Assembly: GCA_965661105.1 (NCBI GenBank)
Contig: CBFICR010000008.1
Location: 1 to 64,000, forward strand
From: Eutrophocola sp965661105
GTDB taxonomy: Bacteria; Pseudomonadota; Gammaproteobacteria; Pseudomonadales; Pseudohongiellaceae
Length of the DNA: 64,000 nt
Direction: 5' to 3'
The position numbers were made by a program, and so were the translations under genes. Shown piece after piece: positions 26,772-34,921 of this stretch; position 1 is the stretch's first letter; each line of letters opens with the position of its first letter. The notes under the pieces are model-generated. The model was not told where the DNA came from. It made no database searches and saw nothing but the letters and a program-made list of their open reading frames with translations.

Positions 26772-27422
26772 ATGAAAATGATTTTATTGGGCGCCCCGGG
26801 TGCCGGTAAAGGTACTCAAGCCAAATTCCTTACTGAAACTTATGGTATCCCGCAAATATCAACCGGTGACATGTTGCGTGCTGCGGTGAAGGCAGAATCT
26901 GATATGGGCATGAAAGTAAAGTCAGTAATGGAAAGTGGTGGGCTGGTAACTGACGATATTATTATAGGGCTGGTTAAGGAGCGTATTACTCAAAAAGACT
27001 GTGAAGAAGGCTTTTTGTTTGATGGCTTTCCTCGAACAATACCGCAAGCTGAGGCCATGGAAGATGCCGGTGTTGAAATTGATATAGTTCTGGAAATTGA
27101 TGTGCCGGATGATGAAATAGTCAGGCGCTTAAGTGGTCGCAGAGTCCATCTGGATTCAGGCAGGGTTTATCATCTGGATTTCAATCCACCAGTCAAGGAA
27201 GGGCTGGATAATGAAACCGGAGAGCCTCTGGTTCAGAGAAAAGATGATGAAGAGGGTACAGTAAGGAAAAGGCTTGAACTGTACCATGAGCAAACAAAAC
27301 CATTGGTTAATTTCTACCAGGAAATGGAAAAGAAAGCTGGAAAAGTTCGCTTTATAAAAATTGATGGCACAAGATCAATTAACGAAATAGTTGAAGATAT
27401 CAAGCAATCACTGGAAATATGA
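26772..27422 (+). CDS. adk: Adenylate kinase
   Basis: Interconverts ATP + AMP and 2 ADP. P-loop 'GAPGAGKGTQ' (residues 7-16), AMP-binding 'STGDMLRAAV', 'GFPRTIPQAEAM', and a long LID ('GRRVHLDSGRVYHLDFNPP') without zinc cysteines; 216 residues is the usual long form. I start at ATG 26772 because AGGAG lies about 10 bases ahead and the family begins M-(R/K)-x-ILLGAPG; an open frame extends 11 codons further upstream. In Pseudomonas adk is next to tsaB; here a histone-like gene intervenes. Confidence 0.98.
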   Translation: MKMILLGAPGAGKGTQAKFLTETYGIPQISTGDMLRAAVKAESDMGMKVKSVMESGGLVTDDIIIGLVKERITQKDCEEGFLFDGFPRTIPQAEAMEDAGVEIDIVLEIDVPDDEIVRRLSGRRVHLDSGRVYHLDFNPPVKEGLDNETGEPLVQRKDDEEGTVRKRLELYHEQTKPLVNFYQEMEKKAGKVRFIKIDGTRSINEIVEDIKQSLEI

Positions 27423-27669
27423 TCGACACAATATTATTGGTGTAAAATTTTTTTACATCATTACTCAAGGAAAGATTTTCAGAGCTGGTTACAAAATAAA
27501 ATATTGAACTGTTTTTTTCAGGAATAACTGTAAGATTTATTTAGTAAAATCAACAATCTTAGTTGTAAAAATTAAAATTTTTATGATATGTTGCCACTCG
27601 AACGTTGAAACAACTTGCAATAAATAAAATATCAAGTCGTTAACTTTTCGTTTTTAGGAGAATAAATCT

Positions 27670-29358
27670 ATGGCTACTGCCAAAGCGAAGAAAAAAGCAG
27701 TTGGTGCAGCTACAAAAGAAGCTGTAAATAAACCGGCAAAACGTCGTGTAGTTTCGGCTTCAAGCAAGGCTAAAACTTCATTGAACAAAGCGCAAAGAGA
27801 AATGGCTAAACAGGCAAAAGCTCTTAGCGCTGCTAGAAAGAAAGTGAGCGCTGCGAAATCTAAAAAAGCAGCGTCCAGTGCTAATGCAGTAGTTAGAAAA
27901 ACAAGCACAGCGTTAAATTCGGCAAAAGCTAAAGTCCTTAAGGCCAAACAAGCCATGGCCAAGGCACAAGCCGCCGACTCAGCCAAAGCGAAAGTAGCAG
28001 AACAGGCAAAAGCTGTAGCCTCCTACAAGAATTCTCTTAAGAAAAAATCTGAACTGGATCTTAAAAAAGCCCTTAAGAAGTTTGAAGCCTCATGGGCCAA
28101 GAAACGTGCGAAAGCAGATGCCAAAAAACTTGCCGCCAAATTAAAGAAGGAAGCTGCCAAAGCGGCGGCAGCAAAGAAAAAAGCCGAAGCTAAAGCCAAG
28201 GCAACGGCGAAAAAGCTTGCAGCGAAAGCTAAAGTTGCCGAAAGAAAAGCTGCCGCCAAGGCAAAGGTTAAAGCAAGAAAAGCCGCAGCCAAAGCCAAAG
28301 CGGCTGCCAAGAAGGCTAAAAAGAAAGTGGCCAAGAAAAAAGTTGTGAAGAAAGCAGTTAAAAAGAAGGTCGCCAAGAAGAAGGTCGCCAAAAAAGCCGC
28401 TAAAAAGAAAGTCGCGAAAAAGGCCGCGGCCAAGCGCAAAACGGTTGCCAAAAAGGTCGCCAAGAAAAAAGTAGCGAAAAAGGCAGCCAAGAAAACGGTC
28501 GCCAAAAAAGCCGCCAAGAAGAAAGTAGCGAAAAAGGCGGTTAAGAAGAAAGTCGCCAAAAAAGCCGCCAAGAAGAAAGTAGCGAAAAAGGCGGCCAAGA
28601 AGAAGGTCGCCAAAAAAGCCGTGAAGAAGAAAGTAGCGAAAAAGGCGGTTAAGAAGAAGGTTGCCAAGAAAGCCGCTAAAAAGAAAGTAGCGAAAAAGGC
28701 GGTCAAGAAGAAAGTTGCCAAGAAAGCTGCTAAAAAGAAAGTCGCGAAAAAGGCTGCGGCCAAACGCAAAACGGTTGCTAAACAGGTAGCTCCAAAGCAA
28801 AAAACAGCAAAAAAAGCTGCCAAGAAGAAAGTTGCTAAAAAAGCCGTTAAAAAGAAAGTAGCCAAGAAAGCGGTCAAGAAAAAAGTCGCGAAGAAAGCAG
28901 TAGCGAAAAAGGCCGCCAAGAAGAAAGTAGCGAAAAAGGTTGTCAAGAAGAAGGTCGCCAAGAAAGCCGCTAAAAAGAAAGTAGCGAAAAAGGCAGTCAA
29001 GAAGAAGGTCGCCAAGAAAGCCGCTAAAAAGAAAGTAGCGAAAAAGGCTGCCAAGAAGAAAGTGGCTAAAAAGAAGGCAAAGAAGGCCTCCGCCAAACGC
29101 AAAACGGTTGCTAAAAAGGTAGCTCCAAAGCAAAAAACAGCGAAAAAGGCTGCCAAGAAGAAAGTCGCCAAAAAAGCCGCTAAAAAGAAAGTAGCCAAGA
29201 AAGCGGCCAAGAAGAAGGTCGCGAAGAAAGCAGTAGCGAAAAAGGCCGCCAAAAAAACTGTAGCAAAAAAGGCTGCCAAGAAGAAAGTAGCGAAAAAGGC
29301 CGTCAAAAAGAAAGTGGCCAAGAAAAAAGTCGCCAAAAAAGCTGCTAAAAAGAAATAA
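27670..29358 (+). CDS. Histone H1-like Lys/Ala-rich repetitive DNA-binding protein (AlgP/HctB type)
   Basis: A 562-residue, extremely basic protein almost wholly of Lys, Ala and Val, resembling bacterial histone H1-like proteins (AlgP of Pseudomonas, HctB of Chlamydia, BpH1). Residues 1-150 are less regular, Ala/Lys/Ser-rich and probably helical; 150-225 is AK-rich; from about 226 a 9-residue unit KKKVAKKA(A/V) repeats to the C-terminus, interrupted by three 'AKRKTVAK' inserts. It probably coats or compacts DNA or RNA in the nucleoid. TTTAGGAG lies about 9 bases before the ATG. The 247 bases upstream (27423-27669) are very AT-rich, with an AT hairpin (TGTAAAA/TTTTACA at 27441-27457) after adk. 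The repeat should make length variable between strains. Confidence 0.88.
   Translation: MATAKAKKKAVGAATKEAVNKPAKRRVVSASSKAKTSLNKAQREMAKQAKALSAARKKVSAAKSKKAASSANAVVRKTSTALNSAKAKVLKAKQAMAKAQAADSAKAKVAEQAKAVASYKNSLKKKSELDLKKALKKFEASWAKKRAKADAKKLAAKLKKEAAKAAAAKKKAEAKAKATAKKLAAKAKVAERKAAAKAKVKARKAAAKAKAAAKKAKKKVAKKKVVKKAVKKKVAKKKVAKKAAKKKVAKKAAAKRKTVAKKVAKKKVAKKAAKKTVAKKAAKKKVAKKAVKKKVAKKAAKKKVAKKAAKKKVAKKAVKKKVAKKAVKKKVAKKAAKKKVAKKAVKKKVAKKAAKKKVAKKAAAKRKTVAKQVAPKQKTAKKAAKKKVAKKAVKKKVAKKAVKKKVAKKAVAKKAAKKKVAKKVVKKKVAKKAAKKKVAKKAVKKKVAKKAAKKKVAKKAAKKKVAKKKAKKASAKRKTVAKKVAPKQKTAKKAAKKKVAKKAAKKKVAKKAAKKKVAKKAVAKKAAKKTVAKKAAKKKVAKKAVKKKVAKKKVAKKAAKKK
28420..29150 (+). repeat. Higher-order DNA repeat within the histone-like gene
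   Basis: The 27-bp basic unit is organised into a larger period. The marker 'gcaaaacggttgc' occurs near 28437, 28769 and 29100, the last two followed by nearly identical sequence (gtagctccaaagcaaaaaac) about 330 bases apart. This points to segmental duplication by unequal recombination on top of the basic unit. Confidence 0.85.
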
Positions 29359-29457
29359 AAATAGATCGTTTAGTGGGACTAAAGGACGTTTTTTATTAGC
29401 CCCATAAACCCTGGAATTACCAGTTGGTCATACACAACTCGTTGATTCTTAAATAAT

Positions 29458-29493
29458 AAATCCTCCGCAGTATGCGCTGCGGGGGATTTTTTT
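29458..29493 (+). terminator. Rho-independent terminator after the histone-like gene
   Basis: Stem TCCTCCGCAG / CTGCGGGGGA with loop TATGC-, followed by a run of seven T. It lies 100 bases after the histone-like stop codon and just before tsaB, so it separates the two units. Confidence 0.88.
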
Positions 29494-29503
29494 ATGCAGA
29501 TTA

Positions 29504-30187
29504 ATGATGCCCGCAATTCTTGCAATAGACACATCTACCGAAGCCTGTTCCTGTGCTTTGATCAAGAACGGCTTGATCACTGAAACTTTTGAAGTCATTC
29601 CACGGCAACACGCCAAACGCCTGTTGCCAATGATAAAAGACCTTCTGGCAGAACAATCCCTTGATTTTACAGACCTGCAGGCCATTGCTTATGGACAGGG
29701 ACCAGGTTCTTTTACCGGTTTAAGAATTGCTGCTGGTGTAACACAGGGCATAGCCTTGGCAGCCAATTTACCGGTAGTTCCGGTATCTTCCCTTGCTGCG
29801 CTTGCTTATCAAGTGAAAGGTCAGCAGGAGCAGGCAATAGTATTCAGTACTCTGGATGCCCGCATCGATGAAATTTACTGGGGAATGTATGATGTTCACA
29901 GTACTGGTCTGGAATTACTGGGTAAAGAGGCACTTTGCAAGCCAGAGCAGCTTCCTGAGTCTGAGCTGCAGGAAGGTGTTGCTTTAATTGGCGTTGGAAG
30001 CGGCATGAATTATCTCGATAGAATGCCTGAAAACTATAGAAAAAACCTGACAATTATAAAAAGTGATCTCTATCCAAGGGCAGGGATTATTGCTCAAATT
30101 GCTGTAGATTATTTTAAAGACGGCATCATCCAGTCGCCCGAAATGGTGAGACCCGTCTATTTGCGCGATAAAGTGACTCAGGGCTGA
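29504..30187 (+). CDS. tsaB: tRNA threonylcarbamoyladenosine biosynthesis protein TsaB
   Basis: A partner of TsaD and TsaE in making t6A37 in ANN-decoding tRNAs. An ASKHA-fold protein: 'ILAIDTSTEACSCAL' at the N-terminus, 'IPRQHAKRLLPMI', and 'AYGQGPGSFTGLRIA' (about 62-76), all diagnostic. Length 227. Two consecutive ATGs (29504 and 29507) are possible starts. uppP follows 17 bases later and is likely co-transcribed. Confidence 0.96.
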   Translation: MMPAILAIDTSTEACSCALIKNGLITETFEVIPRQHAKRLLPMIKDLLAEQSLDFTDLQAIAYGQGPGSFTGLRIAAGVTQGIALAANLPVVPVSSLAALAYQVKGQQEQAIVFSTLDARIDEIYWGMYDVHSTGLELLGKEALCKPEQLPESELQEGVALIGVGSGMNYLDRMPENYRKNLTIIKSDLYPRAGIIAQIAVDYFKDGIIQSPEMVRPVYLRDKVTQG

Positions 30188-30204
30188 ACTGGATATTCAA
30201 CGCT

Positions 30205-31005
30205 ATGGATTTTGATGTCGTACGCGCAACCTTTCTTGCACTGATTCAGGGATTCACTGAATTTCTCCCAATTTCCAGCTCCGCACATCTGATACTTCCT
30301 TCAGCAATACTGGGATGGGATGATCAGGGACTTGCCTTTGATGTGGCTGTGCATTTTGGCACGCTTTCAGCTGTACTCTTTTATTTCAGAAATGACCTGC
30401 TCCTGATCTCCAGGTCATGGTTTATTCATGTCATCAAACAACAAGCCTCTGTGGAAAGCAGGTTGGGATGGCTATTAATTCTGGCCACTATTCCGGTGAT
30501 CGTAGTGGGATTCCTGATGAAGGATTTTGTTGATTTATATCTCAGAGAAACCTATGTAATTGCATTCACGACTATCTTTTTTGGAATTATGTTGTTTATA
30601 GCCGATAAAAAATCCTCCGGAACACAAACATTATTCACAATGACCTGGAAAGTCGCTCTGTTTATCGGCCTTGCGCAGATATTGGCACTGGTACCGGGCA
30701 CATCCAGGTCAGGCATAACAATGACCGCAGCGCTGTTTTGCAATATGGACAGGGACAGTAGCTCCAGATTTTCCTTTCTGTTGTCGATACCCGTTATTCT
30801 TGGGGCAGCCCTGTTATTGACGCTTGATTTGCTTGGTCAGGAAATGGTGAACTGGAGTGAATTACTCTATGGTATTTTTGTTTCAGGGGTTATAGCCTAC
30901 TTATGTATTTACGGATTTCTAAAGGTTATAAATCGGATGGGGTTTTTACCTTTTGTTATCTACCGCCTGATCCTTGGTTCGATACTGGTTCTATTCTTTA
31001 TTTAA
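30205..31005 (+). CDS. uppP: Undecaprenyl-diphosphatase UppP (BacA)
   Basis: A polytopic inner-membrane enzyme that dephosphorylates undecaprenyl pyrophosphate, recycling the lipid carrier for peptidoglycan and O-antigen; overproduction gives bacitracin resistance. Catalytic motifs 'ALIQGFTEFLPISSSAHL' (E-rich, near residue 12-29) and 'LVPGTSRSGITM' (near 164-175) are intact. 266 residues with about eight membrane helices. It is immediately downstream of tsaB. Confidence 0.96.
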   Translation: MDFDVVRATFLALIQGFTEFLPISSSAHLILPSAILGWDDQGLAFDVAVHFGTLSAVLFYFRNDLLLISRSWFIHVIKQQASVESRLGWLLILATIPVIVVGFLMKDFVDLYLRETYVIAFTTIFFGIMLFIADKKSSGTQTLFTMTWKVALFIGLAQILALVPGTSRSGITMTAALFCNMDRDSSSRFSFLLSIPVILGAALLLTLDLLGQEMVNWSELLYGIFVSGVIAYLCIYGFLKVINRMGFLPFVIYRLILGSILVLFFI

Positions 31006-31196
31006 AAGCCCTGAGCCGGGTAATAAATCTCCATTTATTGGCCGAAGCAGTTCTTTCATGGTGAGTACCTCCAGAACAGCTTGAACATTCACAGCGTTGG
31101 TATCATTCATTAACCAGACGGCAAACAACAATCGCTATAAACAACCAGAGAGTGCTCAAACCACATACACAGAAAGTTAATAGAGGAGTAGCGTTA

Positions 31197-31634
31197 ATGG
31201 ACATTCATGCACAACAGTCTATAGAACAAGCCTGCACGCGTATTGTTAATCAATTTTCAAACTTCAATGATCGTGGGGATTATGTGTCGCTTTGTAATTT
31301 ATTTACGCCGGACGCAAGTTTTGCCCGCCCCACAGACCCTGAGAATTTTACCCATGGAAGAGAAGAAATTCTTGCTGCTTTTCAGGCTCGTCCCAATGAC
31401 AGAATTACGCGTCATATTATCAGCAATATAGTTATTGAAGCGTCTGATGAAACCACAGCAAAAGGAACATGCTATGCCACATTGTATATGGCGCCTGTAG
31501 ATGCAGAGAAGGCAAAATTTGGCGTTAAAGCAAACCCTTCACAATTTATTGGCGAATTTTATATTGATTTTTCCTTAACATCTGATGGTTGGAGAATATC
31601 GCGTCAGACAGGAATAATAGTCTTCACCACCTGA
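31197..31634 (+). CDS. SnoaL-like / NTF2-fold protein
   Basis: A 145-residue protein of the SnoaL-like, nuclear-transport-factor-2 fold: 'IEQACTRIVNQFSNFNDRGDYVSLCNLFTPDASFARP' (cited by FNDRGDYVSLCNLFTPDA) followed by 'GREEILAAFQARP' and a terminal beta-sheet region. Many such proteins are small isomerases, hydratases or dehydratases in aromatic or polyketide metabolism, or simple binding proteins; the reaction here is unknown. I start at ATG 31197, behind AGAGGAG at 31180-31187. It is convergent with the VOC gene, 2 bases apart. Confidence 0.75.
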   Translation: MDIHAQQSIEQACTRIVNQFSNFNDRGDYVSLCNLFTPDASFARPTDPENFTHGREEILAAFQARPNDRITRHIISNIVIEASDETTAKGTCYATLYMAPVDAEKAKFGVKANPSQFIGEFYIDFSLTSDGWRISRQTGIIVFTT

Positions 31635-31636
31635 AT

Positions 31637-32041
31637 TCAAACGGAAAAGTTCAGTTCTATCTTGATGCCATTGGGGTCATTCAGAAAGAGTTGGACAAGG
31701 CCAGCATGAGGCACATCGTTGCGCTCATAGGAAATACTGTTTTGTTCAAGGCACGCTATGGTTTGTTCAGGACCAGTGCCATTAAATGCAATGTGGTCAA
31801 ATGCACCAGTACTGTCACCGCGCGTTGTAACAGGAATACCCATTTTATTCGAATGTGCTGTATAGGTAAGCCACTCGGCAATATGCAGGACAGGCGTGCT
31901 ATCCAGATAAAGCCAGTAGCCTGGAAAGCCCAGTTCCGGGCGGAATCCATCCTGAAGACCCAGCACATCAAGATAGAACGTCCTTGTTGCCTCCATATCA
32001 TCAGTAAGTACCAGATAATGCTCCATTAGATTGAGGGGCAT
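31637..32041 (-). CDS. VOC-family (glyoxalase/extradiol dioxygenase fold) protein
   Basis: A 134-residue single-module vicinal-oxygen-chelate protein. The pattern 'MEHYLVLTDDMEATRTFYLDVLGLQDG' (cited by EATRTFYLDVLGL) gives a metal-ligand His near the start, 'DHIAFNG' a central His, and 'FLNDPNGIKIELNF' the C-terminal Glu ligand. Family members include glyoxalases, epimerases, fosfomycin-resistance enzymes and ring-cleaving dioxygenases. In this neighbourhood a catabolic lyase or isomerase role is plausible (inference). It shares an operon direction with the DUF3237 gene upstream. Confidence 0.8.
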   Translation of the reverse strand: MPLNLMEHYLVLTDDMEATRTFYLDVLGLQDGFRPELGFPGYWLYLDSTPVLHIAEWLTYTAHSNKMGIPVTTRGDSTGAFDHIAFNGTGPEQTIACLEQNSISYERNDVPHAGLVQLFLNDPNGIKIELNFSV

Positions 32042-32087
32042 CAGTTTCTCCTTCTTTGTATAAAATCCAAATTCCTGTTTTCTGGAA

Positions 32088-32549
32088 TTACGTTACTTTG
32101 AAAAACCATAATTTAATAGAGTTGGCATAACGTGCTCCTGTGCCAATAAAAATGCCCTTGTTAAGCCAGTCATATTTACCTTCAGGTGCCTTGAAGCGGG
32201 GATTTGTCCGAAAATAATAGTCATTGGGGTCAATATCCTCACCAGCGGCCAGTCGTTCCATTACCTCTTTTGGTCCAAAGCGCAGGCCATAGTTTTCCAC
32301 CTGAATAATAACGCCATCGTCAGTTTGTATTGCATAGGTTGCTTCTGCCTGGGTAACGCCATCATGACGAGTCAATTGCCAGTCGGCGGCGCCGGTTGAA
32401 ATAAAAGTCCCTTTAATATCAGGACCGGAGAATGTGCCATCAAGGATAGGAATCATACGTCTGGGACCCTCATGGGTCTCACCAAATTGCAGTGGCGCAG
32501 CCAGTTTGCCTTCAGCACTAAAAATAAATTCAAATCCTGGTTTGATCAT
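32088..32549 (-). CDS. DUF3237 protein
   Basis: A 153-residue protein of the DUF3237 family: the opening 'PGFEFIFSAEGKLAAPLQFG' then 'GTFSGPDIKGTFISTGAADWQL' (cited by GPDIKGT and GAADW) and the ending 'YANSIKLWFFKV' are characteristic. Function unknown; such genes often occur in aromatic-degradation or secondary-metabolism clusters. It is divergent from the IclR regulator (193 bases between starts), which suggests the regulator controls it. Confidence 0.8.
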   Translation of the reverse strand: MIKPGFEFIFSAEGKLAAPLQFGETHEGPRRMIPILDGTFSGPDIKGTFISTGAADWQLTRHDGVTQAEATYAIQTDDGVIIQVENYGLRFGPKEVMERLAAGEDIDPNDYYFRTNPRFKAPEGKYDWLNKGIFIGTGARYANSIKLWFFKVT

Positions 32550-32742
32550 CCTCTTTCCTCTGGATCATGGTGAGAGATAACAAAGTCACCCTGTAAAAAT
32601 TTTGATGTGTTGGCATCCCTGATGAGGTTAGCTGGTGTTATAGTATTGGCAAATAATAACATGCACATCAGATCCAATAACTTAAATAATTCGCCAGAAG
32701 AGTATCCGGTTTTATTTACAGGTCGGAAAGGGGAGTCAGACA

Positions 32743-33549
32743 ATGGTAGAAAAAAATCCCAGAAATGATGGTGAATATCTCAATTCTCTGGCCAGGGGGC
32801 TGGCTGTATTAACCGCTTTTAGCCGAGAAAAGCCGGAAATGACCCTGAGCGAGCTGTCTGTGCAGACCGGTCTGAATCCTGCTGTAGTACGCCGCTGTCT
32901 GAATACTCTGCAACATCTGGGCTATGTGGGGAAAAAGGACAAATTATTCCTGCTGCGCCCTCATGTCTTCAAACTCGGTACTGCCTATATTGAATCCATG
33001 AATCTTGAGGAAGTGGTCAGACCTTCATTGCAAAGAGTAAGAGATAAAACCGATAACAGCGTTGCGCTGGCAGTGCTGTCCGGACTGGATGCGCTATTTC
33101 TTGTTTATGTCTCCACCAAGCAGTTAACTCGAATAGTGGCCGGAGTGGGAACGCGTTTTCCTGCGTATGCCACTTCAGCCGGGCGTGTTTTATTGGCTTA
33201 TTCAGATAAAGAAAAGGTTGAACAGTATTTTAGTGACGTACATCTGGATGCATTGACTGAAAAGACGGTGACGACCAAGAAGGAAATGAAAAATATTTTG
33301 AACAAGGTGAGGAAGAATCGCTATTCTTCAACAGATGGCCAGCTGGATTTCGGCGTGGTGTCTGTGGCGGTACCTATTTTTAATGAAGAAAATAACATAA
33401 TCGCTTCTATTTCCTGCTCAACGGCCTCGGCACGCTCCTCGGAGCAGGAGATGATTGAACAGATAGTACCGGAGTTACAGGAAGCAGCCAGAGACATCGA
33501 ATTTGAGTTGCGCCGATGTCCAATGCTGGCCCATTCAATCATGGCTTGA
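32743..33549 (+). CDS. IclR-family transcriptional regulator (PcaR/PcaU-like)
   Basis: A 268-residue regulator with an N-terminal winged helix (about 13-75; 'LARGLAVLTAF', 'TLSELSVQTGLNPAVVRRCLNTLQHLGY', cited by LSVQTGLNPAVVRRCLNTL) and a C-terminal effector domain ('GTRFPAYATSAGRVLLAY', 'DGQLDFGVVSVAVPIF', 'SISCSTASARSS'). The form resembles protocatechuate-pathway regulators PcaR/PcaU. Divergent from the DUF3237-VOC genes and convergent with the MetE-like gene. Effector unknown; an aromatic acid is plausible. Confidence 0.9.
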   Translation: MVEKNPRNDGEYLNSLARGLAVLTAFSREKPEMTLSELSVQTGLNPAVVRRCLNTLQHLGYVGKKDKLFLLRPHVFKLGTAYIESMNLEEVVRPSLQRVRDKTDNSVALAVLSGLDALFLVYVSTKQLTRIVAGVGTRFPAYATSAGRVLLAYSDKEKVEQYFSDVHLDALTEKTVTTKKEMKNILNKVRKNRYSSTDGQLDFGVVSVAVPIFNEENNIIASISCSTASARSSEQEMIEQIVPELQEAARDIEFELRRCPMLAHSIMA

Positions 33550-33556
33550 AATCCAG

Positions 33557-33685
33557 TCGCAAGTCGCAAGTTTCAAGTCACAAGAAAAATATTCAGACTA
33601 TGTTTGCTTTCCTGGATCAGGAAGACAGCCTCTTTTTAACTTGTAACTTGTAACTTGTAACTTGTAACTTGTAACTTGTAACTTG
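33557..33685. repeat. Inverted heptamer arrays in a convergent intergenic region
   Basis: Seven exact tandem copies of taacttg (33637-33685) face four degenerate copies of the complementary unit (tcgcaag, tcgcaag, tttcaag, tcacaag; 33557-33584) across a 52-base centre. Transcribed from either side the arms could pair into a hairpin, between two convergent genes, so a bidirectional transcription stop is possible. Confidence 0.85.
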
Positions 33686-33692
33686 AGATTTT

Positions 33693-34724
33693 CTAGCTCA
33701 GTTCTGCATTAACAATAGCCGCACCTGCAGCAAGGGCCTTTAATTTAGCTCGTGCTGATGCGCGGGGCAGATACTTAAGTCCACAGTCCGGTGCTGCAAT
33801 AATTCTTTCCGGTGGGACAAATTCAAGAGCAGCGCGGAGACGATCCGCGACTATTTCAGGTGTTTCCGGGGTTTCATCACCAAGGTTCAATACGCCCACC
33901 ATAATGACTTTACTGGACAAGGCATTAAGAGCGGCGCCCAGGTCCAGTGTTGGTTGCGCAGCTTCGATGGACACCTGGTCAACATTAATGTCATTCACCA
34001 ATGGCAGACAGGAGTAACCATCGCCAGACTTTTCAGAAACCATGGCGGCGTAGCCAAAGCATACATGCAGGGCTGTTGTTCCTTTTACGCCTTCCAGTGC
34101 CCTGTTGACTGCACGGGCGCCATATTCCTTGGCGTCATCATAGCGCGCCTGCAGGTAAGGCTCATCAAACTGAACTATGTCCGCTCCAGCTTCAAACAGC
34201 GCATGAATTTCCTCGTTGAGGCAATCAGCATAGGCCATAGCAACTTCTTCAGCTGTTTTGTAATACTCACTAACAGCCAGTTGAGACAGGGTAAAAGGGC
34301 CGGGGATGGTAATCTTAACGGTTTTATCGGTATGGGCTCTCAGGAATTTTACGTCCTCAACATGCACCGGGCTAACCAGTTTCAGCGGGCCAGTAATGAG
34401 TGGCACCTTGTTCGGCTTTCCGGCCCTGCCTATGAGAGTTTCCACACGTTCGCGGTCAATTCCTTCAGGAGCGTTGGCAAAGGGGGCTGAGTAGCTTTCA
34501 CGTCGCACTTCACCGTCAGTAACAATATCAATACCAGCCAGTTCCTGGTCATCCAGGATGCTTAAAACAGCATCATCCATAGCTTCCTGGCGGTCTGCTT
34601 CAGGAATCTTCCACATATCGCCAGTGAGAATACGGGCTGGGAGTCGATTTCGTAGTGCTTGCCGGTCAATCAACCATTCAGGCTGAGCGTAACTGCCCAC
34701 AAGGGCTGTGCGAATTTTAGTCAT
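33693..34724 (-). CDS. MetE C-terminal-domain-like cobalamin-independent methyltransferase
   Basis: A 343-residue protein matching the catalytic (C-terminal) half of cobalamin-independent methionine synthase, as found in short MetE-like and coenzyme-M-type methyltransferases. Candidate zinc ligands are in 'TALHVCFGY' (His-x-Cys), the Glu of 'VSIEAAQP' and the Cys of 'APDCGLKYL', in the family order; 'DEPYLQ' gives the substrate-binding Asp/Glu. The N-terminal folate-binding duplicate of true MetE (about 750 residues) is absent. GGGGAA lies about 9 bases before the start. It may transfer methyl groups from an unknown donor to a thiol; the catabolic setting argues against it being the main methionine synthase. 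Confidence 0.8.
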   Translation of the reverse strand: MTKIRTALVGSYAQPEWLIDRQALRNRLPARILTGDMWKIPEADRQEAMDDAVLSILDDQELAGIDIVTDGEVRRESYSAPFANAPEGIDRERVETLIGRAGKPNKVPLITGPLKLVSPVHVEDVKFLRAHTDKTVKITIPGPFTLSQLAVSEYYKTAEEVAMAYADCLNEEIHALFEAGADIVQFDEPYLQARYDDAKEYGARAVNRALEGVKGTTALHVCFGYAAMVSEKSGDGYSCLPLVNDINVDQVSIEAAQPTLDLGAALNALSSKVIMVGVLNLGDETPETPEIVADRLRAALEFVPPERIIAAPDCGLKYLPRASARAKLKALAAGAAIVNAELS

Positions 34725-34921
34725 TATTTATTATTCCCCTAGGTAAAACGAAGCAAATGATTATAACCATTAGACCGAGTAAGGTATATGTGTGGATTTG
34801 TAATATAATCAAATCGAAGTTCGCATTTGACTGGAACGGGACCAGACATTATTCTGGGCGCCGTTTTTTATTGTGAAAGAAAATTCGATCATAAATTCCG
34901 ATCATAAACAAAGGTGTAAAC

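Noticed and set aside
28023..29336. Long open frames on the minus strand and in another frame within the histone-like gene (also 28141-29133)
   Set aside because: They are low-complexity Phe/Leu/Ala translations of the opposite strand of the Lys/Ala repeat; lack of stops follows from the biased composition, not from coding.
33637..33685. CRISPR array
   Set aside because: Units are 7 bp with no spacers; the same applies to the arrays at 14707 and 51113. No cas genes are present.
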